A stretch of DNA of 64,000 nt from Streptomyces sp. Ag109_O5-1 (GCF_003814875.1 NZ_RKQF01000001.1:10788001-10852000); one strand, 5' to 3'. Positions 8,530-17,469 are shown, counted from the first letter of the stretch. The notes: generated from the letters alone by a model not told the origin. Numbers and translations are program-made.

Positions 8530-11500
8530 ACGAAGGTGCGCCTGCGCGCCCGGGTCTCGGCCAGCTCCGCGGCGGCCCGGCGGGCGCTCGCGGCGAGATG
8601 GGCCGAACCCCAGGCGTGTGCCGTGCGTTCGGCCTGTGCGTAGCCCTCGGCGGCATCCCGGTCCTCGCCGAGCAGCCGGTGCAGATCGGCGAGGGCGTGC
8701 GCGAGCGGTCGGCTCGCGTAGGCCGCGCCCGCCGCGCCCGCGAGCTGGTCCCGCACCGGCAGCAGGTGCCCGAGGAGGGCGACCGCGGCCTCGTGATCCC
8801 GGTGGAGCACGGCGAGCTGGGCGCGGAAGTCCAGTTCCAGGCCGTACAGATGGTCCTGGAGCGGATCCGGCGAGACGGGTACGGCCCTTGCCTCGTCGAG
8901 TCTGCCGAGACGGGCCAGCACCAGCGCATGGGCCACGGCGACCGAGCCGCCCGCCGACTCGTACACGGCATGGACCATCGGCTCGATCTCGGCCACCCGG
9001 TCCTGGGCGAGCCGCATGCTGATCAGCCCGAGCGTGCGCAGCCCGGTGGCGTGGTGGGCGCCCACCCGCTGCAGCAGGGTGTCGGCCTCGGCGTAACCGG
9101 CCTCCGCCGCCTCGAAGCGGCCGGTCACGACGGCCAGCATCGCGGAGGTCGCGGCACTGAGTCCCTGCGCCCACACCATGCGGTAGCGGCGCGCGAGGAC
9201 CAGGCCCTGCGCGGTGTGCCGGTGCACCGCGGCCGGGTCGTTGCGGGCGGCGGCGGTCATCGCGTCGAGGTGCTCGCAGACCCAGCGGTAGGCGGGCAGG
9301 TCGTGGGCGCGGGCGAGCTCGCGCAACTCGGCGGTCAGGGGTGGTCGCTCGGCGGCCCGGGTCTCGTGCGGCAGCAGCCGCGCCGAGGTCATCAACGCGG
9401 CGGCCATCAGCCGTGGTTCGCCGTCGGCACGGGCGAGTGCGAGCTGGGCGTCGGCCGCTTCCAGAGCCCGGGGCGCGTCCTCCGCGGCGACCGCGTCGAC
9501 GAGGACCTGGAGGACGCGGGAGCGGGTCGGGCCGTCCAGCCCGGTATCGGACGCGAGCCGTTCGAGGCGGGCCAGCGCGGTCCGGTCGTACGGTCCTTCG
9601 AGCCGGCTGCGCCAGGGCGCGGGCTCGGTCCACGCCCCGTAGACGGCCGCGACCAGGTCGCCGCGGTCGGCCTGTTCGGCGAGTTCCACCGCCCGTTGCC
9701 GGGTGCGCCGGGCCGCGTCCGTCGCACCGGTGCGCACCTGCGCACCCAGCAGCGGCACCAACAGTTCGATCAGCCCGTCGGGTTGGGCATCCTCGCCCAT
9801 GGCCGCGGTATGGGTGTCGATCGCCTGCCGGATGAGCGCGACGGCGACGTCATGGGCGTACCGCCGTTCGGCGGCCTCGGCGGCCCGCAGTGCGTAGTCG
9901 ACGGCGAGCGGGGCGTCGGCGGCGCTGCCGGAGCGGGCGAAGTGGTGGGCCAGGGCGGCGAGTTCGCCGGGGCGGTGGTGGCGCAGCAGCCGGGCGACCC
10001 GGGCGTGCAGCCGGGAGCGCCGTACGCCGGACAGGCCGGCATAGACGGTGTCACGGACCAGGGCGTGCACGAACCGTACGCGGCCGGGCCCGGGTTCGGC
10101 GAGCAGGTCGGCGGCCAGCGCCGCGTCCAGGCCCTCCAGCACCTGTTCCTCGTCCAGTTCGGCGGCGTCGACGAGAAGGGACACCTCGGCCTCCAGGCCC
10201 AGCACCGCGGTGAGCTGGACGACCGACCGCGCGGCGGCGGGCAGCAGCGCGAGGCGTCGGCGCAGCACGTCACGCACCCCCTGGGGAACCTCGGAGACCG
10301 CGACCAGGGCGCCCTCGTCGGCGAGGAGACGGGCGCTCTCCAGGACGTAGAACGGGTTGCCGCCGGTGCGCTCGGCCAGCGCCGTCACGGTCGCCGGATC
10401 CACGGGCGCCCCGCAGACGGCGTCGACCAGGGTGGCGGTGTCGTGCGGGGGCAGGCCGCCGAGCGCGATCCGGTGCGGGGCGGCCGGGGCGAGGTGGGCG
10501 AGGGTCTTGACAAGGTGTTCGCCGACCTCGGCGGGGCGGTAACCGGCGACGGTGAGCAGGGGGACCCCGGTGACGGCGGCCGCCGCCTCGACCAGGGCGA
10601 GCGTCTCGGCGTCGGCACGGTGCAGGTCGTCGAGGAGGACGGCGAGGGGCGCCCCGGAGGCCGCGGTGCGCAGCCAGGCGGCGAAGGCGCGGTGCATACG
10701 GAAGCGGCCCGCGGTGGCCTCGTCGCGGGTCGGGGCGGCCGCGCTCTCCGGCTCCCGCAGCAGCACGGCCAGTTCGTCGGGCCCGGCCGGCGGCACCTCG
10801 CGGGCGAGCGCGCCGAGCGCCTCCACCCAGGCCCAGGCAGGCGGTGCGCCCTCGTACTCGGGGCAGCGGCCGATCACCACCCGCCAGCCGGCCTCCCGGA
10901 GCCGGACGGCGGCCCGGTCGAGAAACGCGGACTTGCCCGCGCCGGCCTCGCCCGTGACCAGGACGACACCGCCCGCCTGCCGTGCGTCCCGGGCGGCCGT
11001 GTCCACGGCACGCAGTTCCGCGCCCCTGCCCACGAACAGACCGCGCCCGGTGCGCGGGGGCAGGGCGACGGCCGCGGGCTCGGGAACGGCCGCGCGCAGC
11101 ACGTCGAGCCGCCCGTCGAGTACGGCGCGCTCCAGGTCCCGCAGCGCGGGCCCGGGATCGCAGCCGAGCTCGTCGCGCAGCACGGCGGCGGCGCGGCGCA
11201 GCGAGGAGAGTGCGTCGGCCTGCCGGTCGCAGGCCCACTGGGCGAGCGCGAGCAGCCGCCAGCCCTCCTCGCGCAGGGGCCCCTCCCGGACCAGTGACTC
11301 GGCGTCGGCCGCGGCCTGCGCCGCCCGGCCGGTACGCAGCTCGGCGGCGACGGCGAGTTCGCGGGCCTCGGCGCGCAACCCGGTGAGCCGGGCCACCTCG
11401 GCGGCGGCCCAGTCCTCGTCCGCGTGCTCGGCGAAGGCCGGCCCGCGCCACCAGCCGAGCGCCTCGGCGAGCAGCCGCCGGGCCTCCTCGGCCGGGGCGT

Positions 11501-11849
11501 CACGGGCGCGCCCGACCCAGGTCTCGAACCGCCAGGCGTCCACCGCGTCCTGGGCCGGCCTCAGGGCGTAGCCCGGTGGGACGGTGACCAGAACGGTGGC
11601 CGGCGCACGCGGCGGGCGCCCTGGTTCGAGCGACCGGCGCAGGTTGGACAGATAGGCGTGCAGCGACACGGTCGCCTTCGCCGGGGGCTCACCCCGCCAC
11701 AGCGCGTCCGCCATCCGGTCGACCGGTACCACACCGCCCCGGGCCGCGATCAGCAGCGCCAGCACGGCACGCTGCCGCGGAGCACCCAACTCGACCGGTG
11801 CCCCGGTGACTTCGGCACCCAGCGGACCCAGGACTCGCAAACGCAGCAC
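8511..11849 (-). CDS. AfsR/SARP-family regulator with ATPase and TPR-like domain
   Basis: The 1112-aa protein begins with an OmpR-type winged helix (about 1-95: LRVLGPLGAEVTG, then LGAPRQRAVLALLI) and a bacterial transcriptional activation domain (about 100-245: RFETWVGRARDAP, and LRDELGCDPGPALRDLE). A P-loop ATPase follows with Walker A GEAGAGKS near 301-308 and Walker B LAVLLDDLHRAD near 405, then a long helical repeat region to the C-terminus. This is the large SARP layout of AfsR and related activators, which bind direct repeats at promoters of secondary-metabolism genes. No biosynthetic cluster is next to it, so its targets are elsewhere or it is pleiotropic. About 215 bp of non-coding DNA separate its start from the divergent hemerythrin gene. 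Confidence 0.9.
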   Translation of the reverse strand: MLRLRVLGPLGAEVTGAPVELGAPRQRAVLALLIAARGGVVPVDRMADALWRGEPPAKATVSLHAYLSNLRRSLEPGRPPRAPATVLVTVPPGYALRPAQDAVDAWRFETWVGRARDAPAEEARRLLAEALGWWRGPAFAEHADEDWAAAEVARLTGLRAEARELAVAAELRTGRAAQAAADAESLVREGPLREEGWRLLALAQWACDRQADALSSLRRAAAVLRDELGCDPGPALRDLERAVLDGRLDVLRAAVPEPAAVALPPRTGRGLFVGRGAELRAVDTAARDARQAGGVVLVTGEAGAGKSAFLDRAAVRLREAGWRVVIGRCPEYEGAPPAWAWVEALGALAREVPPAGPDELAVLLREPESAAAPTRDEATAGRFRMHRAFAAWLRTAASGAPLAVLLDDLHRADAETLALVEAAAAVTGVPLLTVAGYRPAEVGEHLVKTLAHLAPAAPHRIALGGLPPHDTATLVDAVCGAPVDPATVTALAERTGGNPFYVLESARLLADEGALVAVSEVPQGVRDVLRRRLALLPAAARSVVQLTAVLGLEAEVSLLVDAAELDEEQVLEGLDAALAADLLAEPGPGRVRFVHALVRDTVYAGLSGVRRSRLHARVARLLRHHRPGELAALAHHFARSGSAADAPLAVDYALRAAEAAERRYAHDVAVALIRQAIDTHTAAMGEDAQPDGLIELLVPLLGAQVRTGATDAARRTRQRAVELAEQADRGDLVAAVYGAWTEPAPWRSRLEGPYDRTALARLERLASDTGLDGPTRSRVLQVLVDAVAAEDAPRALEAADAQLALARADGEPRLMAAALMTSARLLPHETRAAERPPLTAELRELARAHDLPAYRWVCEHLDAMTAAARNDPAAVHRHTAQGLVLARRYRMVWAQGLSAATSAMLAVVTGRFEAAEAGYAEADTLLQRVGAHHATGLRTLGLISMRLAQDRVAEIEPMVHAVYESAGGSVAVAHALVLARLGRLDEARAVPVSPDPLQDHLYGLELDFRAQLAVLHRDHEAAVALLGHLLPVRDQLAGAAGAAYASRPLAHALADLHRLLGEDRDAAEGYAQAERTAHAWGSAHLAASARRAAAELAETRARRRTFVSRPGG

Positions 11850-12064
11850 GCCGCGGGAATCTACCCGAGGACCGCTTCGATCCCGTCAACAGTCGATAAA
11901 CGCAGGCCACTGCGGGACGCCGGGTCGGGTGCCGGGACGAGTGCTGAGACGCGTGCCGGGCGGACGCCAAGTCGAGCGCCAAGCAGACGCCAAGTGGGGT
12001 GCGGCACGGTGAATGGTCGACACAGACAGTCGACGCAGACATCCGATCGTTGGAGCAAGCAAGC

Positions 12065-12757
12065 GTGTCCCTCAACAGCAGCCATGGCGTCCCGGCCACC
12101 GCCGAGCGTCCTCATACCCACGAAATGGTCGTGGTCCACCGGGTCTTCCGCCGCGAGTCGGCGCTGCTGCCCCGGTTGGTGCGCGCCGTACCCGAAGGTG
12201 ACACGGCCCGCGCGGCGCGGATCGTCGGGGCCCTGGGCGACTACACCATGGGCCTGCACCACCATCACCACGCCGAGGACGAACTGATCTGGCCGCTGCT
12301 GCGGTCCCGCGCGGCGCAGGACGAGGCGCTGGTGGGCCGGATGACCGAGCAGCACGCGACCATCGACCGCACCCTGGCGGCCGTGGCGGAGTGGACGCCG
12401 GTGTGGGAGCGGTCCGCCGACCGGATCTCCGGCGAGGAACTGGCCCTCGCGCTGGAGGCACACCGCACCGCGCTCCTGGAGCACCTCGACGAGGAGGAGC
12501 GGTCGGTGCTCCCGCTGGTCGCCGGGCATCTGACCGTCGCCGAGTGGGACCTGGTCGGACAGCGCGGCATGGAAGGGATACCGAAGAACAAGCGCATGCT
12601 GGCCCTCGGCGCCATCCTGGAGGAGGCCACACCCGAGGAGAGCGCCTTCTTCCTGGGCAGGGTCCCGCTGATCGGCCGCCTGCTGTGGCAGGCCGTCGGC
12701 CGGCGCCAGTACGCGGCCCACCGCCGGACCATGCGCGCCCCGCTGGACGAGGAGTAG
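12065..12757 (+). CDS. Hemerythrin HHE-domain protein
   Basis: The chosen GTG start at 12065 has GGAG about 10 nt upstream and gives 230 aa. The HHE cation-binding pattern is visible: HTHEMVVVHRVFRRE near residue 20, a five-His run followed by AEDE (HHHHHAEDELIWPLL) near 65, EQHATIDRTL near 100 and HLDEEERSVLPL near 140. Such domains hold a di-iron site and in actinobacteria act in oxygen, NO or redox sensing or as iron stores. The C-terminal 70 residues form an extra helical part. It is followed after 4 bp by a PPOX-family gene on the same strand, so the pair forms an operon. An upstream in-frame ATG at 11999 would extend it but lacks a good ribosome site. Confidence 0.88.
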   Translation: MSLNSSHGVPATAERPHTHEMVVVHRVFRRESALLPRLVRAVPEGDTARAARIVGALGDYTMGLHHHHHAEDELIWPLLRSRAAQDEALVGRMTEQHATIDRTLAAVAEWTPVWERSADRISGEELALALEAHRTALLEHLDEEERSVLPLVAGHLTVAEWDLVGQRGMEGIPKNKRMLALGAILEEATPEESAFFLGRVPLIGRLLWQAVGRRQYAAHRRTMRAPLDEE

Positions 12758-12761
12758 ACCG

Positions 12762-13673
12762 GTGACCGTACTCGACTCCGCCCCGCTCGACGTCCTGGAC
12801 GCCTACCGGACCTGCGAGTTCGTCACCCTGGGCCGCGACGGCTCGCCCGTGGCCTGGCCGACGGCCGTGCGGCGCCGTCCGGACGGGACGCTGCTGCTCA
12901 GCACCTCCCTGGCGTTCGCGCAGAAGGCGCTGAACATCCGCCGGGACGGCCGCGTCGCCCTGCTCTTCTCCGACCCCACCGGCAGCGGCCGTACGGATCC
13001 CCCGCAGATCTTCGTCGGCGGACACGCCGAATGCCCCGACGAGATCATGACCGGACCCGAAGGCGCCGAGGACTACTGGCGGATGCTGTTCGAACGCCAG
13101 CCGCACAGCCGGTCGTACCTCACCGCTCCCATGCGGCCGCTGATGGACTGGTACTACCTGCGGCTGCTGATCACCGTGACGCCCCAACAGGTGGTCGTAC
13201 GGCCGCCGTTGCCCGCGTCCGGCACCCCCGCTCCGGCCAGTGACCTGGTGGGCGCCGCGCAACTCGCGCGTTTCCCGACGGCCGTGCTCGCCGCGCGCGA
13301 CGCCTCCGGGGCGCCGGTGCTGGCCCGGACCCGGCCGGTGCCCACGCCCGAGGGCTTCGCCGTGGAGGTGCCGGCCGACTGCCCGGCCGTACCGGGCCCC
13401 GCCTCGCTCCTCGTGCACCGGCACGACGAGCGGCTGAACCACATGCACAACGCGCTCGTGCGCGGCGAACTGCGCGAGAGCGCTGCGGGACGGGTGCTGG
13501 TCCCGGCCAAGGTGGTGGAGCCGATGGGCTCGGGCCGTGCGACCGACGCGGTGGGCGTGCTCCGCAGCACGAAGCGGGCCACCGACCGCTATCTGTCCCG
13601 GCGCGGCCTGCCCCGGCCACGCGTGCGGTGGCCGGAGTTCAAGGCGCTGGCGCAGGACGCGCGCAGGGCCTGA
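12762..13673 (+). CDS. Pyridoxamine 5'-phosphate oxidase-like (split-barrel) protein
   Basis: The 303-aa GTG-started protein has an N-terminal FMN-binding split barrel (about 15-140): FVTLGRDGSPVAWPTAVRRR and LALNIRRDGRVALLFSDPTGSG-like segments are typical of the PPOX/flavin reductase-like group. The C-terminal half (about 165-290) repeats a similar barrel pattern (LVGAAQLARFPTAVLAARDASG), suggesting an internal duplication. Such proteins use F420, FMN or heme. It lies 4 bp after the hemerythrin gene, hinting at a shared redox role. The exact cofactor and substrate cannot be read from the sequence. Confidence 0.8.
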   Translation: MTVLDSAPLDVLDAYRTCEFVTLGRDGSPVAWPTAVRRRPDGTLLLSTSLAFAQKALNIRRDGRVALLFSDPTGSGRTDPPQIFVGGHAECPDEIMTGPEGAEDYWRMLFERQPHSRSYLTAPMRPLMDWYYLRLLITVTPQQVVVRPPLPASGTPAPASDLVGAAQLARFPTAVLAARDASGAPVLARTRPVPTPEGFAVEVPADCPAVPGPASLLVHRHDERLNHMHNALVRGELRESAAGRVLVPAKVVEPMGSGRATDAVGVLRSTKRATDRYLSRRGLPRPRVRWPEFKALAQDARRA

Positions 13674-13685
13674 CCCCGGTGTGAG

Positions 13686-13720
13686 CCTCCGGGCCGGCTC
13701 CGCCGGAGCCGGCCCGGAGG
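13686..13720. terminator. Strong hairpin between convergent genes
   Basis: CCTCCGGGCCGGCTCC pairs perfectly with GGAGCCGGCCCGGAGG over 16 bp around a 3-nt loop. It lies 12 bp after the PPOX stop and just before the stop of the convergent secreted hydrolase gene. Confidence 0.8.
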
Positions 13721-13726
13721 TGTCCC

Positions 13727-15004
13727 TCAGTGCGGGGAGGCGGCGCAGGTGACGTCCGTGGCCGGCAACTTCTCGGTCGCCAAGTAGGCGTTGACCGTCG
13801 CGTCGACGCAGTCGCTGCCGTAGACACCGAACACCGCGTGCTGGTCCGCGCCGCGCAGGGTCACCAGGCGGGAGCTGGGCCAGTCGCGGTGCACCGCCTG
13901 GGCGCCCTGGTAGACGGTGCGCGGATCGCCGGTCGCGTTGACCAGCAAGGCAGGCAGGTCGTTCCTGATCACGGTCGGCCGCTCGCGCGGCGGGTCCCAG
14001 AAGGCGCACGGCCCGATGTTGTTGGTCACCGGCCCGAACAACGGGTCCTGCGCGCGGGACCGTTGCACGTCACGCCAGTACGTCTCGGGATCGCGTGGCG
14101 CGGCGACGTCACCGCACAGGATGGACATCTGCACGCTGCCGTAGTCCGACATGGATCCGGTCAGCGTGAAGCCCAGCGTGTCCGCGAGCCAGGGGCTCGG
14201 GGTGACGGCCTTGCCGGCGGCCGCGTCCCGCAGGTCGCGCATGCCCTGCGCGAAGTCGCCGTACGCCGTGTCGTTGTCCTGGGAGAGGCCGTTGAAGACG
14301 ACCATCGGGGCGGTGCTCTCGTCCACGCGGTAGTCACCGACCCGCAGCGGCGCCCGTTCGGCGGCGGCCTGGATCCGGTCCACGACGGTCAGCACCGCGT
14401 CCCGGGTGCGGCCCAGGCCGTACGTCGTGTTCCGGGCGGCGGTCCAGGCGGCCCAGTCCCGCAGGGCGTGCCGGTTGGCGGGCTCCGAGCCGCGCAGCAG
14501 CCGGGGGCTGTAACGGTCGGGGTCCGCCACCGGCGCGTCGAGATAGTGGGGCAACCCGCTGGTGTGGCGCAGGAGTTGCCTTACGGTGATGTGCCGCCCG
14601 TCGTAGCCGTGGACGTCGATCAGCCCGGGCAGGTAGTGGTCGACGGAGGCGTCCAGCGAGAGCCGGTGCTCGGCGGCGAGTTGCAGGACGACGGTCGCGG
14701 TGAACGTCTTGGTGACGCTGCCGACGCGCAGCCGGTCGGTGGTGTTCATGGGACGGCCGGTGCGGAGATCGGCCGTGCCGGCGGTCTCGGCCCAGCGTCC
14801 GCACGGGCCGTCGGCGAGCACCGAGGCTCCGGGGATGCGGTCGTGTGCGGTGAGCGCGGTCAGCGCCCGGCGGACGTCGTCGTGCGTACCGCAGCGCTCG
14901 GACGGTCCTGGGGGCGACGGCCGGGCGGTGGCCGCGGGCGCGGCCGCCAGCACGAGCGCCGCCACCGACAACGCCAGGACGGACTTCGTGGAAATCGTTG
15001 CCAT
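13727..15004 (-). CDS. Chimeric secreted protein: DD-peptidase N-terminus joined to TAP-like hydrolase C-terminus
   Basis: The 425-aa protein starts with a Sec signal peptide (hydrophobic 8-24, cleavage near ATA-RPS at 26-29). Residues 35-160 match the front of serine DD-carboxypeptidases/class C beta-lactamases: RVGSVTKTFTA with the SxxK nucleophile Ser96-Lys99, and RQLLRHTSGLPHY near 142-154. The family's Tyr-x-Asn and Lys-Thr-Gly elements never appear. From about residue 170 (SEPANRHALRDWAAW) the sequence instead follows the rear half of tripeptidyl-aminopeptidase-type alpha/beta hydrolases, with ILCGDVAAPRDPETYWRD, LLVNATGDPRTVY (catalytic Asp near 360) and ADQHAVFG (His near 389), but without their GxSxG nucleophile. 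Both catalytic sets are therefore incomplete. The frame is intact and codon use normal, so it looks like an in-frame fusion of two genes. Activity is doubtful. Confidence 0.8.
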   Translation of the reverse strand: MATISTKSVLALSVAALVLAAAPAATARPSPPGPSERCGTHDDVRRALTALTAHDRIPGASVLADGPCGRWAETAGTADLRTGRPMNTTDRLRVGSVTKTFTATVVLQLAAEHRLSLDASVDHYLPGLIDVHGYDGRHITVRQLLRHTSGLPHYLDAPVADPDRYSPRLLRGSEPANRHALRDWAAWTAARNTTYGLGRTRDAVLTVVDRIQAAAERAPLRVGDYRVDESTAPMVVFNGLSQDNDTAYGDFAQGMRDLRDAAAGKAVTPSPWLADTLGFTLTGSMSDYGSVQMSILCGDVAAPRDPETYWRDVQRSRAQDPLFGPVTNNIGPCAFWDPPRERPTVIRNDLPALLVNATGDPRTVYQGAQAVHRDWPSSRLVTLRGADQHAVFGVYGSDCVDATVNAYLATEKLPATDVTCAASPH

Positions 15005-15108
15005 GCGCCAACACGCTAGGGACCGCCCGGTCCGCGATCACTCCAGCGGGCCGCCGTATCCGGGGTGTGGCCAACCCCCGGGCAGCGGTGGAGCGAACCC
15101 CCTGGCGC

Positions 15109-16377
15109 CTACGCGGATCGGCACTCCGCGAGCCGCTTCTCCAGGAACCGGCGCTCCGCCGCGTTCTCCACCAGCGCCAGCGCCTGTTCGTACGACTCGG
15201 CCGCCTCCCGCGTACGCCCCATGCGGCGCAGCAGGTCGGCGCGGGTCGCGGGCAGCAGGTGGTAGCCGGCCAGGTCGTCCTCCGCCGCCAGCTCCGCCAC
15301 CAGGGCGAGGCCCGCCTCCCCGCCCTCGGCCATGCCCACGGCGACCGCGCGGTTCAGCCGGACCACCGCCGAGGGCACGTACCGCAGGAGTTCGCCGTAG
15401 AGGCCGGCGATGTCGGCCCAGTCGGTGCCGGCGGCGGTCGCCGCGGTGGTGTGGCAGGCCGCGATGGCCGCCTGGATCTGGTACGGGCCGGGGCGGCCGC
15501 GGCGCAGGGCGCTCTCCAGGAGAGCCGCGCCCTCATCGATCTCCGCCCGGTCCCAGGCCGTACGGTCCTGGTCCTCAAGGGTCACCAGATCGCCCGCCGC
15601 GTCCACCCGGGTGTCCCGGCGGGCGTCGTGGAGCAGCAGCAGCGCCAGCAGGCCGACGACCTCCGGCTCGTCGGGCATCAGCCGGGCCAGCAGCCGGGCC
15701 AGCCGGACGGCCTCGGCACAGAGGCCGGAACGCATCAGGTCGGCGCCGGCCGTGGCCGCGTAGCCCTCGTTGAAGAGCAGATACAGCACGCCGAGGACGC
15801 CCGTGGTGCGCTCGGGCAGCAGATGCGCGGGCGGCACCCGGTACGGGATACCGGCGTTGCGGATCTTCCGCTTGGCGCGCACCAGCCGCTGCGCCATCGT
15901 CGCCTCGGGCACGAGGAACGCGCGCGCGATCTCGGGTGTGGTCAGCCCGGCGAGGGTGCGCAGGGTCAGCGCGACCCGGGCCTCGATCGGCAGCGCCGGG
16001 TGGCAGCAGGTGAAGACCAGCCGCAGCCGGTCGTCCCGCACCCCGCTGTCGTCGCCCTCGTGGTCCGGGTCGTACGGGTCGTAGGGTCCCTCGTCCCGCG
16101 TCAGCACCGCCGCCTCCCGCAGCTTCGCCGCCCCGACCGCCTCCCGGCGCAGCACGTCCAGGGCGCGGTTGCGGGCGGTCGTGGTGAGCCAGGCGCCGGG
16201 GCGGCGCGGCACTCCGTCGCGCCGCCACCGTTCGAGCGCCTGGGCGAAGGCGTCCTGCGCGCACTCCTCGGCGAGGTCCCAGTCGCCGGTCACCCGGATC
16301 AGGGTGGCGACGACCTGGGCCCACTCCTCGCGGAAGGCGGCGGCGACGGCCTTCTCGACGTCGTCCGTGACACTCAC
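15109..16377 (-). CDS. ECF42-type RNA polymerase sigma factor with C-terminal TPR-like domain
   Basis: The 422-aa protein has sigma-2 (about 10-80: DWDLAEECAQDAFAQALERW and TTTARNRALDVLRRE), sigma-4 (about 120-180: LAGLTTPEIARAFLVPEATM) and a C-terminal domain of about 230 residues made of helical repeats (YLLFNEGYAATAG, LYGELLRYVPSAVVRLNRAV). This is the ECF42 group, in which the C-terminal domain is needed for activity and the genes sit beside DGPF proteins. Exactly that context is present: two DGPF-domain genes lie directly upstream on the same strand (7-bp gap). ECF42 factors usually activate their DGPF genes. The signal is unknown. Confidence 0.93.
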   Translation of the reverse strand: MSVTDDVEKAVAAAFREEWAQVVATLIRVTGDWDLAEECAQDAFAQALERWRRDGVPRRPGAWLTTTARNRALDVLRREAVGAAKLREAAVLTRDEGPYDPYDPDHEGDDSGVRDDRLRLVFTCCHPALPIEARVALTLRTLAGLTTPEIARAFLVPEATMAQRLVRAKRKIRNAGIPYRVPPAHLLPERTTGVLGVLYLLFNEGYAATAGADLMRSGLCAEAVRLARLLARLMPDEPEVVGLLALLLLHDARRDTRVDAAGDLVTLEDQDRTAWDRAEIDEGAALLESALRRGRPGPYQIQAAIAACHTTAATAAGTDWADIAGLYGELLRYVPSAVVRLNRAVAVGMAEGGEAGLALVAELAAEDDLAGYHLLPATRADLLRRMGRTREAAESYEQALALVENAAERRFLEKRLAECRSA

Positions 16378-16384
16378 GTGGTGT

Positions 16385-16726
16385 TCACTCCCAGACCGGC
16401 CGCACCTCGACCGAGCCGCCGGCCAGCGCCGCGGGGTGCCGGGAGGCGAGCGCGATGGCCTCGTCGAGGTCGGCGACCTCGATGATGTCGAGGCCCGCGA
16501 CGTACTCCTTGGTCTCGGCGAACGGCCCGTCGCTCAGCAGCACTTCGTCACCCTGCACCCGGACGGTGGTGGCGTCGGCGGCGGGCCGCAGCCGGGCACC
16601 GCCCTTGACGACGTCCCGGGTACGGACCTCGTGGATGTACGAGGTGAAGCGCGGGTCCTCGGCGATCTCGGCGGGGCTGAGCTCCTCGCCGCCGACGGGT
16701 GTGCAGATGAACAGGACGTACTTCAT
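16385..16726 (-). CDS. YCII/DGPF-domain protein
   Basis: This 113-aa protein has the YCII-related ferredoxin-like fold with the hallmark SDGPFAETKEYVAGLDIIE near residues 65-83. Its ATG overlaps the stop of the upstream DGPF gene (ATGA at 16723-16726), and the ECF42 gene follows 7 bp later. DGPF proteins are the standard partners and targets of ECF42 factors. Their biochemical role is not settled; links to stress tolerance and secondary metabolism have been suggested. Confidence 0.9.
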   Translation of the reverse strand: MKYVLFICTPVGGEELSPAEIAEDPRFTSYIHEVRTRDVVKGGARLRPAADATTVRVQGDEVLLSDGPFAETKEYVAGLDIIEVADLDEAIALASRHPAALAGGSVEVRPVWE

Positions 16727-17469
16727 GACCGCTCCTTCCCGGCCGTCGCCTCCAGCGGCACCGAGACATGTTCGTGGGCGATGACCCAGCTGAAGCCGGT
16801 GTCCCGGTAGCCGGTGGTCACCCGTACCACCCGGTCCAGCGGCTCGCCGGTGACCCGGGTGCCGCGGATCCGGACGAGGGCGTGGCTGAAGGTGCTGCCC
16901 TCCCCGGGCCGCACGCGCAGTTCGAGCACCTCGCGGTGCACGGGCCCGCTGAGCGTCGCGAACCACCCCTCGACCGCCTTGCGGAACGCGGCGATCCCGG
17001 ACTGCGGCTCGGCCGCGGCGGGCCCGAAGGCCTCCACGTCGGGCGCGTAGCAGGCCGTCATCCGGTCGACGTCCCGCTCGCGGGCGGCCGCGGTCAGCTC
17101 GGCGTCGATCCGGCGCACGGCCGTCCCGGCGTCCTCCATCAGCCCGTCGTCCCAGAACGGGCGCACCTCCATGGCCCCGATCGTTGCCACGGGGTGCTGG
17201 GCGGCGATCCGTACGGCCTCCTCCAGGCTGTCGCAGTCGACGACGTCGAACCCGGCGACGTACTCCTTGGTCTCCGCGAACGGCCCGTCGGTCCGCAGCA
17301 CCTCCCCGTCGCGCACCCGCACGGTGACCGCCGTGTCCGGCAGCCGCAGCCGGTGGCCGTACAGCCGGACCCCGCGGCGGACGCCGTGCTCCTCCACCCA
17401 GGGCTCCACCGGCGCCATCCCGGAGGCGTCGGCGGTGTCGTCGCCGCAGACCAGCAGCATGTACTTCAT
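16723..17469 (-). CDS. Fusion of DGPF (YCII) domain and SnoaL-like domain
   Basis: The 248-aa protein carries a DGPF domain (about 1-112: MKYMLLVCGDD, TDGPFAETKEYVAGFDVV near 60-77) followed by an NTF2/SnoaL-like domain (about 118-245: RIDAELTAAARERDVDRM, YAPDVEAFGPA). The second domain resembles the SnoaL-type domains of other ECF partners and may bind a small hydrophobic ligand. It is the first gene of the three-gene DGPF-DGPF-ECF42 operon and overlaps the second by 4 bp. A promoter for self-activation by the ECF42 factor is expected in the 95 bp upstream but I could not pick out a certain motif. Confidence 0.87.
   Translation of the reverse strand: MKYMLLVCGDDTADASGMAPVEPWVEEHGVRRGVRLYGHRLRLPDTAVTVRVRDGEVLRTDGPFAETKEYVAGFDVVDCDSLEEAVRIAAQHPVATIGAMEVRPFWDDGLMEDAGTAVRRIDAELTAAARERDVDRMTACYAPDVEAFGPAAAEPQSGIAAFRKAVEGWFATLSGPVHREVLELRVRPGEGSTFSHALVRIRGTRVTGEPLDRVVRVTTGYRDTGFSWVIAHEHVSVPLEATAGKERS

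Noticed and set aside
8598..11297. Very long open frame on the strand opposite the SARP regulator gene
   Set aside because: It mirrors codon bias of the real gene (Gly/Arg/Val-rich, no domain) and is a GC-driven antisense shadow.
12072..14009. 645-codon minus-strand frame across the hemerythrin and PPOX genes
   Set aside because: It overlaps two genes with clear domains and good starts; composition is that of a shadow frame.
13727..15004. Normal beta-lactamase/DD-carboxypeptidase
   Set aside because: Only the front third fits; the Tyr-x-Asn and Lys-Thr-Gly motifs are missing and the rear matches another hydrolase family.
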